Shown piece by piece: positions 7,942-15,704 of a DNA stretch of 64,000 nucleotides (positions are counted from its first letter, which is position 1; every line of letters begins with the position of its first letter). Below the pieces are notes generated by a model, which was not told the origin of the DNA, did not search any database, and saw only the letters and a program-made list of their open reading frames with translations. A program made the translations under genes and the position numbers. Source of the DNA: Nocardioides sp. GTDB taxonomy: Bacteria > Actinomycetota > Actinomycetes > Propionibacteriales > Nocardioidaceae. The stretch is taken from the NCBI GenBank assembly GCA_002729525.1, contig PBYI01000070.1, forward strand, positions 1 to 64,000. The letters are read 5' to 3'.

Positions 7942-9003
7942 TCAGGCCACCTCCTCCTGGGTCACGTGGGGTGCGGGTGTGGACGTGCCGGCGGCGTCGG
8001 CCGGCGTGAACTTCTCGCGGTGGATCATCCGGGGCGCCATCCGCCGGCGCTTGAAGGCCGCGACGCCGGCCTCGACCATCGGCGGCGGGCCGCACAGCCA
8101 GCCCGACCAGCCGCGCGCCTTGGGCACGTCCTCGGTGAAGGCGTCGGTCGGGAAGCCGTGCCGGACGCCGTCGACCTGCTCGTCGGAGAGCACCGGAACG
8201 AACGTGAAGCCGGGGTGGTCGTCCCCGAGCGCGCGCAGCCGGTCGACGTCGTACAGGTCGGCCTCGCCGCGCACCCCGTGGTAGAGCCTCAGCTCGCGCT
8301 CTGGATGACGGGCGAGGGCGGTGCGGGCGAGCCCGACAAGTGGCGCCAGCCCGGTGCCGCCGCCGATCATCGCCATCGGCCCACCGTCGTCGTCCTCCTC
8401 GCTCGGCAGCACGAAGTCGCCGAGCGGGCCGGAGACCTCGACCTCCTCGCCGACGGCGAGCGTGCGGCACAGCCACCGGTCGGTGGCCAGGCCGCCCTCG
8501 ACGCGACGTACGTGCAGCTCCAGGACGGTGTCCTCGTCGGCCGTGTTGGCCAGCGAGTACTGCCGCCGCGAGCCGCAGCCGGGCACCGAGAGCTCGACGT
8601 ACTGGCCGGGGTCGAAGGCGAGCGGCTCGTCCAGTGCGAGCAGCACCCGCCGGGTGTCCCGGGCGATCTCCTCGACGAGGGTGACGGTGCCGACCACGTC
8701 GCGCAGCGGGTGGGTGAGCCGGCCGGCGTCACCGGGTGCGCCGTGCGGCTCGACGACGAGGTCCGAGCAGGGCCGCGCCTGGCAGGCGAGCGCCAGCCCG
8801 GCCGCCCGCTCCTCGGCGCCGAGGGTGTCCAGCGGGGCGTCGGCGTGGTCGACCTCGCCGGACAGCACCCGCACCTTGCAGGTGCCGCAGGTGCCCTGGT
8901 TGCAGGAGTTCGGCAGCCACACCCCGGCCCGCAGCAGCGACCGGAGCACGGGGGTGTCCGAGGGGCACTCCACCTCCCGGTCGGCGCCGCGGATCGCGGG
9001 CAC
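7942..9003 (-). CDS. gcoB: GcoB-like three-domain P450 reductase (2Fe-2S, FAD, NADH)
   Basis: 353 residues in the order plant-type 2Fe-2S ferredoxin (~1-90), FAD-binding barrel, NAD-binding domain. Cluster ligands are Cys34, Cys39, Cys42 and Cys74. The FAD motif RQYSLAN and the nucleotide motif GGGTGLAP are present, and the protein has the CGPPPMVEA segment near the C-terminus. This fused layout matches GcoB, the single reductase that feeds electrons from NADH to GcoA. The C-terminal ~20 residues (TPADAAGTSTPAPHVTQEEV) extend past the domain. The GTG start lies 3 bases after the gcoA stop, with GGGAGGTG upstream. Confidence 0.92.
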   Translation of the reverse strand: MPAIRGADREVECPSDTPVLRSLLRAGVWLPNSCNQGTCGTCKVRVLSGEVDHADAPLDTLGAEERAAGLALACQARPCSDLVVEPHGAPGDAGRLTHPLRDVVGTVTLVEEIARDTRRVLLALDEPLAFDPGQYVELSVPGCGSRRQYSLANTADEDTVLELHVRRVEGGLATDRWLCRTLAVGEEVEVSGPLGDFVLPSEEDDDGGPMAMIGGGTGLAPLVGLARTALARHPERELRLYHGVRGEADLYDVDRLRALGDDHPGFTFVPVLSDEQVDGVRHGFPTDAFTEDVPKARGWSGWLCGPPPMVEAGVAAFKRRRMAPRMIHREKFTPADAAGTSTPAPHVTQEEVA

Positions 9004-9006
9004 GGC

Positions 9007-10239
9007 TCACACCTCCCAGGTCGCGTGCAGCGACGTCGGTCCGCGGAAGCCCCAGCCCCAGAACTCCACGTCCTCGCTGGTGTCGCGCTCGAGGTTGGGG
9101 ATCGCCTCGAAGAGCTCCTCGAGCGCGATCCGCATGACGTGGTTGGCGTAGTAGATGCCCGCGCAGGCGTGGTTGCCGGCGCCGAAGGCCAGGTGCGGCA
9201 GCGGCGGGCGGTGCAGGTCGTACGTCGACGGCGCGTCGTAGTCGCCCGTGTCGTGGTTGGCGGATCCGTAGGACAGCATCACCGGCGTGCCGGCGGGCAG
9301 GTCGACGCCGGCCAGCGTCACGGGCTCCTTGGTGATCCGGGCGGTCGCCGACCAGATCGGCGAGGTCCAGCGCATGCCCTCCGAGACTGCGCGCGGCACC
9401 AGGGTCGGGTCGTCGACGACCTCCTCCAGCTGCTCGGGCCGGCTGAAGAGGCCGACGAGCGTGGAGGCGATCCCGTGGCCCGGCTCCTGCATCGCGCCGA
9501 GCAGGTAGACGTAGATCGTGGGGTAGATGTAGTCGCGGTCGCGGGTCTGGCCCTCGGGCATCCCGTCGTGCAGCCAGTGCGAGATGGCGCTGTCGCCGGG
9601 CTCCTTCGTCCACTTCTCGATCAGCGGGTCGACGACGGCCTGGATCTCGGCCTTCGCGCGGTCACCGTCCTCGAAGCCCTCGGGGTTGGCGAACTCGCCG
9701 TTCTCGTCGACGGCGGCGTTGGTGAACGACCGGTTGAGGCGGGCGAACCAGTCGCGCAGCGTGTCGTTCGGGACGTCCTCCAGACCGAGCAGGTTGCCCA
9801 GCGAGCGGACGCTGACGGGCTCGCAGAACTGCGCGACCAGCTCGGCCCTGCCGTCGTCCTCGAACTGCTCGAGCAGCTGCCGCGCGATGGGGCGCACCAG
9901 CTCGTCGACGTACCGGTCGACCTCGACCGGCTGGAGCGCCGGCTCGACCATCGAGCGCAGGTCGTCGTGGATCTCGCCGTTGACCCCGATGATCGCCGGG
10001 TGGCCGAAGGTGCGCCCGCCGGCCGGGGTGATGACGGCCTCGAACGACGGGCTGGTGGCGACCTCGCGGCACACCTCCGGCGTCGAGGCGACGTACGCGC
10101 CCAGCACGGGCACGAAGGCCAGCGGCGCCTCGGCGCGCAGCCGCTCGTAGACGGGGTACGGGTTGCGCTCGAGCTCGGTCATGGTGACGTCGTCGAGCCA
10201 GGTCAGGTCGGGTGTGGTGCGCTCGGGCGTGGTGGTCAT
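9007..10239 (-). CDS. gcoA: GcoA-like cytochrome P450 aromatic O-demethylase
   Basis: 410 residues, very close to the 407-residue guaiacol O-demethylase GcoA of Amycolatopsis. The heme ligand is Cys359 in FGAGNHACAG. The three phenylalanines that cage guaiacol in GcoA (75, 169, 395) align at 78, 172 and 398 with a constant offset of 3. The I-helix reads GAMQEPGHG, as in GcoA, instead of the usual acid-Thr pair. Predicted reaction: guaiacol + O2 + NADH to catechol + formaldehyde, using GcoB. It starts an operon with gcoB and an EthD-like gene and is divergent from an AraC regulator. ATG 10239 has a GGAGG ribosome site. Confidence 0.93.
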   Translation of the reverse strand: MTTTPERTTPDLTWLDDVTMTELERNPYPVYERLRAEAPLAFVPVLGAYVASTPEVCREVATSPSFEAVITPAGGRTFGHPAIIGVNGEIHDDLRSMVEPALQPVEVDRYVDELVRPIARQLLEQFEDDGRAELVAQFCEPVSVRSLGNLLGLEDVPNDTLRDWFARLNRSFTNAAVDENGEFANPEGFEDGDRAKAEIQAVVDPLIEKWTKEPGDSAISHWLHDGMPEGQTRDRDYIYPTIYVYLLGAMQEPGHGIASTLVGLFSRPEQLEEVVDDPTLVPRAVSEGMRWTSPIWSATARITKEPVTLAGVDLPAGTPVMLSYGSANHDTGDYDAPSTYDLHRPPLPHLAFGAGNHACAGIYYANHVMRIALEELFEAIPNLERDTSEDVEFWGWGFRGPTSLHATWEV

Positions 10240-10282
10240 GGTGTGCCTCCGGTGCGTCGTCGGGGGAGGTGGATGGGCGGTG

Positions 10283-10344
10283 AACCTAGGTCCGCGCCGA
10301 CGTCGCGGCGACACGGATCGCGCGGCGCCGGTACGGATGACGCG
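10283..10344 (-). promoter_or_regulatory. gcoA promoter with AraC-type direct repeats
   Basis: A minus-strand TAGGTT -10-like box at 10283-10288 lies 44 bases before the gcoA ATG. Just upstream of the expected -35 are two direct repeats, ACGGATCGCGCG (10313-10324) and ACGGATGACGCG (10333-10344), 10 of 12 identical and 20 bases apart. Tandem half-sites on one face of the helix next to -35 are typical for AraC activators, and the araC gene starts 40 bases further on. Confidence 0.55.
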
Positions 10345-10383
10345 CCTTCTCTGTGACCTACGTCTCAGGTACCGTCCGTCGTC

Positions 10384-11319
10384 ATGTCGCACCCGCGGCG
10401 GCAGCGGCCGCACGACTGGGACCAGGCGTCCCGCGCTGTCGCGGACGTCTACTTCCCGCACCGGCTGCGCGTGCTCGACGGCGGTCCGGACCCGCGGCTG
10501 ACGCTGCACTCGCTCGACCTCGGACCGGTCGTGCTCGGCCAGGTCGGGTGGGGCGCGGACGTCGCGATCGAGTGCGAGTACCCCGACTCCTACGAGGTCA
10601 ACCTGCCCCTCACCGGGCACCTGCGCACCCGCGGTCGGTACGGCGAGGTCGTGTCGCTGCCCGGGCACGCGGCGGCCTTCCGGCCCGACCACCTCTCGCA
10701 GATCTCGCACTGGGACGCCACCTGCACGGTGGTCGGCGTGAAGCTCGACCGGGCGTGGTTCGAGCGGGAGTCCGAGCGGGTCCTCGGCTCCGACCGGGTG
10801 GCCCTGCGGGCGGCCCTGCCCGACCAGCTCGTCCTCGACCGCGGCCCCGGGCTCGGCTGGCGCCAGCTCGTCGCGAGCCTCACCGCCCACCTGCGCGACC
10901 CCGGCCTGCTCGCCGGCTCCGACCTGGTGCGCCAGCAGCTCGCCGGCGCGCTCGCCGCCGGCCTGCTGCTCACCGTCTACCCCGAGACCGGGTCGGTCGG
11001 GGCCGCCGCGCCCCAGCACGTACGCCGCGTGGTCGACGCCGTGCACGACGACCCGGCCCGCGCCTGGACCGCCGCCGACATGGCCGAGTTGGCGGGCACC
11101 AGCGTGCGCCGGCTCCAGGAGGGGTTCCAGCGCTGGCTGGCCACGACGCCGAGCGCCTACCTGGTCGACGTACGGCTCCAGCGCGCGCGGGCCGACCTGC
11201 GCGCGGACGGCTCGCTCGGGGTGAGCGACGTCGCCGCGCGGTGGGGGTTCTCCAGCGCGAGCCGGTTCGCGGCGGCGTACCGGCGGCGGTACGGCGTACC
11301 GCCCTCGGCCGACCGCTGA
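10384..11319 (+). CDS. AraC-family regulator, probable activator of gcoAB
   Basis: 311 residues: sensor domain (~1-185; FPHRLRVLDGGPD, VVLGQVGWGADVAIE) and a C-terminal AraC helix-turn-helix pair (WTAADMAELAGTSVRRLQEG; VSDVAARWGFSSASRFAAAY). It is divergent from gcoA across 144 bases containing tandem repeats suited to AraC binding. It is a paralogue of the regulator beside the phenol operon, so the pair probably arose by duplication and split inducer ranges (phenol versus guaiacol). That split is inference. No clear ribosome site precedes ATG 10384. Confidence 0.85.
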   Translation: MSHPRRQRPHDWDQASRAVADVYFPHRLRVLDGGPDPRLTLHSLDLGPVVLGQVGWGADVAIECEYPDSYEVNLPLTGHLRTRGRYGEVVSLPGHAAAFRPDHLSQISHWDATCTVVGVKLDRAWFERESERVLGSDRVALRAALPDQLVLDRGPGLGWRQLVASLTAHLRDPGLLAGSDLVRQQLAGALAAGLLLTVYPETGSVGAAAPQHVRRVVDAVHDDPARAWTAADMAELAGTSVRRLQEGFQRWLATTPSAYLVDVRLQRARADLRADGSLGVSDVAARWGFSSASRFAAAYRRRYGVPPSADR

Positions 11320-11347
11320 CGCGCCCTGCCGCACTAGGGTCCACCCC

Positions 11348-12238
11348 GTGGAGCTGCGCCACCTGCGGTACTTCGTCGCCGTCGCCGAGGAGTGCCACTT
11401 CGGCCGGGCCGCCGAGCGCCTGCACATCGCGCAGCCGCCGCTGTCGCAGCAGGTGAAGCAGCTCGAGGCCGAGCTCGGCGTGCAGCTGCTGACCCGCACG
11501 ACCCGCCGGGTGGAGCTGACGCCGGCGGGCGAGCGGTTCCTGGAGCGCGCGCGGGACGTGCTGACCCGGGTCGAGGACGCCGCGGCCGAGGCGCGGCTGG
11601 TGGCCGACGGGCTCGACGGGCGGGTCGCGATCGGGCTGACCGGCTCGGCGACGTACGAGCTGCTGCCGACGCTGAGCCGGGCACTGCGTGCGGGGCTCCC
11701 GGACGTGGAGGCCGACCTGCGCGGCGAGCTGCTGACGCCCGAGCAGGAGGCGATGCTGCTGGCCGGCGAGATCGACCTCGGGGTGCTCCGGCCGCCGGTC
11801 GTCGACGAGACCCTCGTGGTCCGGACCGTACGACGCGAGCGACTCGTCGCGGTGCTCCCCGAGGGCCACCCGCTGGCCGCCGCCGAGCGGGTGTCGGTCG
11901 CCGACCTGGCCGGCGAGACGCTGGTCGGCTACCCCGCGCACGGCCGGTCGGTGGTGCACCTGCTGGTCGTCGAGGCCTGCCGGGCGGCGGGGTTCGTGCC
12001 GCGCACGGTCGAGGTGGGGGAGACCTCGACGCTGGTGTCGTTCGTCGCTGCGGGGCTCGGCGTCGCGCTGGTGCCCGAGAGCGTGCAGCACCTGCGGATC
12101 ACCGGGGCGACGTACCGCCCGCTCGTCGAGGACGTGCGCGTCGACCTCGCGCTCGTGCACCGCCCCGACCCGTCGCCGGTGGTCGCCAACGTCGTGGCGC
12201 TGGTCGAGCGCACGCTGCAGGACGAGCCGCACGACTGA
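11348..12238 (+). CDS. catR: LysR-family regulator of the catechol genes
   Basis: 296 residues with a canonical LysR winged helix (MELRHLRYFVAVAEECHFGR, AAERLHIAQPPLSQQVKQLE) and a periplasmic-binding-protein-like effector domain. It resembles CatR/BenM, which use cis,cis-muconate as co-inducer. It lies upstream of catB in the same direction with a 70-base gap, whereas most catR genes are divergent from catB. The GTG at 11348 follows a TAGGGT box by 7 bases, a leaderless arrangement. Confidence 0.85.
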   Translation: MELRHLRYFVAVAEECHFGRAAERLHIAQPPLSQQVKQLEAELGVQLLTRTTRRVELTPAGERFLERARDVLTRVEDAAAEARLVADGLDGRVAIGLTGSATYELLPTLSRALRAGLPDVEADLRGELLTPEQEAMLLAGEIDLGVLRPPVVDETLVVRTVRRERLVAVLPEGHPLAAAERVSVADLAGETLVGYPAHGRSVVHLLVVEACRAAGFVPRTVEVGETSTLVSFVAAGLGVALVPESVQHLRITGATYRPLVEDVRVDLALVHRPDPSPVVANVVALVERTLQDEPHD

Positions 12239-12256
12239 TATCTCCGACGTCCGAGT

Positions 12257-12286
12257 CGAGACGAACTGTGTCCTTCCCTCGTCTCG
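12257..12286 (+). promoter_or_regulatory. Inverted repeat before catB, possible CatR operator
   Basis: CGAGACGA (12257-12264) and TCGTCTCG (12279-12286) form perfect 8-base arms around a 14-base centre, 22 bases before the catB ATG. LysR-type sites are interrupted dyads in such positions. An RNA hairpin at the end of catR is the alternative; no T-run follows it. Confidence 0.4.
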
Positions 12287-12308
12287 CCCGGCGTGTGACG
12301 CTCGCCTC

Positions 12309-13412
12309 ATGAAGATCACCGCGGTCGAGGCGATCCCGTACGCCATCGACTACCGCGTCCCGATGCGGTTCGCCAGCGGTGAGGTCGCGACGGCCGAGCA
12401 CGTGCTCGTCCGGGTGCACACCGACGACGGCGTGGTCGGCACCGCCGACGCGCCGCCCCGCCCCTTCACCTACGGCGAGACCCAGGCGTCCGTGGTGGCC
12501 GTGGTCCGCGACCTGTTCGCGCCGGCCGCCGTCGGCACCAGCGTGCTCGAGCGTGAGGTCGTCCGGGCCCGGATGCACCGCACCGTCGGCAACCCGGTCG
12601 CCAAGGCTGCCGTCGACATGGCCATGTGGGACGCCCTCGGACGCACGCTCGGCACCTCGGTCTCCGAGCTGCTCGGCGGGTTCACCGACCGGGTCCGCGT
12701 CTCGCACATGCTCGGCTTCCACACCCCGGCCGAGATGGTCGCCGAGGCCGAGGAGATGCGCGACACCCACGGCATCACGACGTACAAGGTCAAGGTCGGC
12801 CGCCGGCCCTGGCGCCTCGACGTCGACGTCGTCCGCGCGCTGCGCGAGGGCCTCGGCGACGACGTCGAGCTGTACGTCGACGGCAACCGCGGCTGGACCC
12901 CGACCGAGGCCGCGCAGGCGCTGGAGGCGATGTCCGACCTCGGCCTCACGTACGCCGAGGAGCTCTGCCCGGCCGACGACGTGCTCGGCCGCCGCTGGCT
13001 CAGCGAGCACTCCTCGCTGCCGCAGTTCGCCGACGAGTCGGTGACCACGCCGGCCGAGGTGACCCGCGAGCTGCTCTCCGGCGCGGCGCACGGCATCAGC
13101 ATCAAGACCGCCCGGTCGGGCTTCACGACCGGGCAGCGCGTCGTCGGGCTCTGCGAGGGCCTCGGCGTCGAGGTCGTGATGGGCAACCAGATCGACGGCC
13201 AGCTCGGCACCGTCTGCACCGCGGCGTTCGGCGCCGCCCACGAGCTCACCTCACGCCGTCCGGCCGAGGCCTCCAACTTCCTCGCCATGTCCGGCGACCT
13301 GCTCGCCGAGTCGCTCACGATCGAGGACGGCGAGCTCCGCGTCCCCCAGGGCCCTGGCCTCGGCGTCGAGCTCGACGAGGACGCCCTGGCCCACTACCGC
13401 ACCGACACCTGA
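12309..13412 (+). CDS. catB: Muconate cycloisomerase
   Basis: 367 residues of the enolase superfamily, muconate-lactonizing branch. The catalytic KxK is in TYKVKVG. Metal ligands are in ELYVDGNRGW (Asp), YAEELCPADD (Glu) and FADESVTT (Asp), and the second general base is the Lys in GISIKTARSG. It converts cis,cis-muconate to muconolactone, step two of the ortho pathway. It is followed by catA after 71 bases and by catC. No strong ribosome site precedes ATG 12309. Confidence 0.93.
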   Translation: MKITAVEAIPYAIDYRVPMRFASGEVATAEHVLVRVHTDDGVVGTADAPPRPFTYGETQASVVAVVRDLFAPAAVGTSVLEREVVRARMHRTVGNPVAKAAVDMAMWDALGRTLGTSVSELLGGFTDRVRVSHMLGFHTPAEMVAEAEEMRDTHGITTYKVKVGRRPWRLDVDVVRALREGLGDDVELYVDGNRGWTPTEAAQALEAMSDLGLTYAEELCPADDVLGRRWLSEHSSLPQFADESVTTPAEVTRELLSGAAHGISIKTARSGFTTGQRVVGLCEGLGVEVVMGNQIDGQLGTVCTAAFGAAHELTSRRPAEASNFLAMSGDLLAESLTIEDGELRVPQGPGLGVELDEDALAHYRTDT

Positions 13413-13483
13413 CCCGCGCCTCCCGGCGCCATCCCGCTCACCCCGCACATACCCCCGATCACCGCAGAACCGAAGGAGCACCC

Positions 13484-14356
13484 ATGACCCAGCAGCTCGA
13501 GCACGAGACCGCCGCCGACCCGCGCGCCGCCGACTCCGGCGCCAACGCGACCCAGGTCTTCCGCAACAAGCAGGGCCAGGCCACCTCGGTCGACCCCCAG
13601 CGCGTCGACGAGGTCGCCACCGCCGCCCTCGAGGCGCTGTGGGGTGTCATCCGCGAGAAGCAGGTGACGTACGCCGAGTACGACGCCCTCAAGAGCTGGC
13701 TGATCAGCGTGGGCGAGGACGGAGAGTGGCCGCTCTTCCTCGACGTGTGGATCGAGCACGAGATCGAGCAGGTCGCCAACGCCGCCCGACCCGGCTCCAA
13801 GGGCACCATCGAGGGCCCCTACTACGTGCCGGGCGCGCCCGAGCTGGCCGCCGAGGCCACCCTGCCGATGCGCGACGACGAGGTCGGGCGCCCGTTCCTC
13901 TTCCAGGGCCAGGTCCGCTCGGTCGACGGCACCCCGCTCGCCGGCGCCACCGTGGACATCTGGCACGCCGACGACGCCGGCTACTACGCGCAGTTCGCTC
14001 CGGGCATCCCGGAGTGGAACCTGCGCGGCCGCATCACCACCGACGCCGAAGGTCGGTTCAAGATCCACACCATCCAGCCGGCGCCGTACCAGATCCCGAC
14101 CGACGGCTCCTGCGGCAAGCTCATCGCCGCCGCCGACTGGCACGCCTGGCGCCCGGCCCACCTGCACCTCAAGGTCTCCGCGCCCGGCCACGAGCTGGTC
14201 ACCACCCAGCTCTACTTCGACGGCGGGCAGTACCTCGACACCGACATCGCCTCCGCGGTGAAGCCCGAGCTGGTGCTCCAGCCGACCCCGCGCGCCGACG
14301 GCGCCGAGGGCGAGGAGGTCACCTACGACTTCGAGCTCGCGCCCGCGCAGGCCTGA
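13484..14356 (+). CDS. catA: Catechol 1,2-dioxygenase
   Basis: 290 residues of the intradiol dioxygenase family. It has a helical N-terminal dimerisation domain (~1-100) and then the catalytic beta-sandwich. The four iron ligands are visible: Tyr in GPYYVPGAP, Tyr in DDAGYYAQF, and two His in WHAWRPAHLHLKV. It cleaves catechol to cis,cis-muconate with O2. Catechol is supplied by GcoAB from guaiacol and by PheA1A2 from phenol. ATG 13484 has a GAAGGAG ribosome site. The gene sits between catB and catC. Confidence 0.95.
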   Translation: MTQQLEHETAADPRAADSGANATQVFRNKQGQATSVDPQRVDEVATAALEALWGVIREKQVTYAEYDALKSWLISVGEDGEWPLFLDVWIEHEIEQVANAARPGSKGTIEGPYYVPGAPELAAEATLPMRDDEVGRPFLFQGQVRSVDGTPLAGATVDIWHADDAGYYAQFAPGIPEWNLRGRITTDAEGRFKIHTIQPAPYQIPTDGSCGKLIAAADWHAWRPAHLHLKVSAPGHELVTTQLYFDGGQYLDTDIASAVKPELVLQPTPRADGAEGEEVTYDFELAPAQA

Positions 14357-14369
14357 GAGGACGCCCGCG

Positions 14370-14663
14370 TTGCTCTTCGCCGTACGCATGACGGTGGACC
14401 TGCCGCACGACCTCGACCCGGGCGAGCGCGACGCCGTGCTCGCCCGGGAGAAGGCGTACTCCCAGGAGCTCCAGCGCGCGGGCACCTGGCGGCACCTGTG
14501 GCGGGTCGCCGGCACCTACGAGAACCTCAGCGTCTTCGACGTCGCCGACGCCGACGCGCTCCACGACGTGCTGTGGAACCTGCCGCTCTTCCGCTACATG
14601 ACCATCGAGGTCACCGCGCTCGCCCAGCACCCGTCCGCGGTGCAGCCGAACAGCGAGCGCTGA
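14370..14663 (+). CDS. catC: Muconolactone delta-isomerase
   Basis: 97 residues, the full family length: MLFAVRMTVDLPHDL at the N-terminus, conserved YSQELQRAGTWRHLWR in the middle and LPLFRYMTIEVTALAQHP near the end. It isomerises muconolactone to 3-oxoadipate enol-lactone, the substrate of the lactonase at 3.1-4.1 kb. The rare TTG start at 14370 is required for the conserved first six residues; GAGAGGA lies upstream. An ATG six codons later would lose them. It lies 13 bases after catA. Confidence 0.93.
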   Translation: MLFAVRMTVDLPHDLDPGERDAVLAREKAYSQELQRAGTWRHLWRVAGTYENLSVFDVADADALHDVLWNLPLFRYMTIEVTALAQHPSAVQPNSER

Positions 14664-14738
14664 GGGGTCCTCCCGCCGGTTGGTCGGTGCGGCACCTGCG
14701 GGTGCCGCACCGGCACCTCCGGTGGAGGCGGGGACCCG

Positions 14739-15411
14739 GTGGGTACGACGACGCTCGTGCTCGTGACCGCACCTACCGCTCCGGCGCCCGTCCCGTCCCG
14801 TGCTGCCCCCGGCCTCGTGGAGGCCGGTCCGGCGATCCAGGTGGCCGCCGCCGCATGCGTCGCCTTCCTCTGGGGCGGGCTCACCTCCTACCTGCAGGGC
14901 GGACTGCCCGACACCGTGCTGCCGCTCGCGAACAGCGCCACCGGGTGGACGCTTCCGACGGTGGTGCTCGTCCTCGCCGCCCGGCTGCGGCTGCCGTGGT
15001 CCGCGCTCGGAGGTGGTGTCTGCTTCGTCGCCCCTCGTCGTCGGCTACACGGCTGTCTCGCAACTGCGTGGTCTCATCTACGACCCGATGCTGTGGTCGG
15101 TCGTCGGCGTGCTCGTGGGGCCGTTCGTCGGCGCGGCCGCCGGGTGGCTGCGCTGCGACGGCTGGCGGCGGGGGCTCGCCGTCGCGGTGCTCGCCGGCAT
15201 CGCGCTCGGCGAGGCCTGGTGCGGCCTCACGGTCGTGTTCGCCTCGACCGGCTCGCTCTCCGGGGTGCTGGCCGGGCTCGCCGGCGTCGGCCTGCTGGTC
15301 GTCGGTCTGCCGCGGCGTACGCCGGCGTCGGTTGCTGCTGCGTCGGTCGCGGGTGCGGTGCTGGTCGCGATCGGCTTCCGGGTCGCGTACGCCGCGCTCG
15401 GTGGTTTGTGA
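14739..15411 (+). pseudogene. DUF6518-like membrane protein gene with a frameshift
   Basis: The 5' part from GTG 14739 reads a membrane protein (ACVAFLWGGLTSYLQGGLPD, then PLANSATGWTLPTVVLVLAA) up to GGGVCFVA. The remainder (LVVGYTAVSQLRGLIYDP to YAALGGL) continues in another frame. Dropping one C from the CCCC run at 15031-15034 joins the two into a ~223-residue protein with about six membrane segments, resembling the DUF6518 family. Function is unknown. Either the gene is broken or the assembly has a homopolymer error. GGAGGCGGGG precedes the start. Confidence 0.65.
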
Positions 15412-15414
15412 GTG

Positions 15415-15570
15415 GTCCCCGGTCGTCGAGTAGGGGCGGAGCGACGCAGGAGCGCAGCGGAGTATCGAGACGCTGCGAGCCGGTCGCGGGCCCGGGGTGG
15501 TCCTGGGGTGGTTGAGCCCGACCGAGCCCTCGGCGAGGGAGGTGTCGAAGCCACCGCGAGGGGCGCGTTG
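15415..15570. repeat. Two REP-like palindromic elements
   Basis: The first element runs from about 15421 (GTCGTCGAGTAGGGG) to TATCGAGACGCTGC near 15480. The second begins GGTGGTTGAGCCC near 15509 and ends GTCGAAGCCACCGC near 15560, so its ends are near-complementary. Tags of the type GGTNGTCGAG...TATCGAGACC are scattered through many Nocardioides genomes; that is recalled knowledge, not something this window can show. They lie just upstream of a DUF222/HNH gene. Confidence 0.5.
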
Positions 15571-15704
15571 ACCGGGGCGCTGACGGCGACACGCCGTCCC
15601 GGGTGTCCGTTCTGTCTCCACAGGTATCGCCGCAGGTCAGGCAGGGTGTGGCGTCTGTGCAGAGCCGCGGGTGGGTGTCGGTGGTCGGTGGCATCGTGGC
15701 CGTC

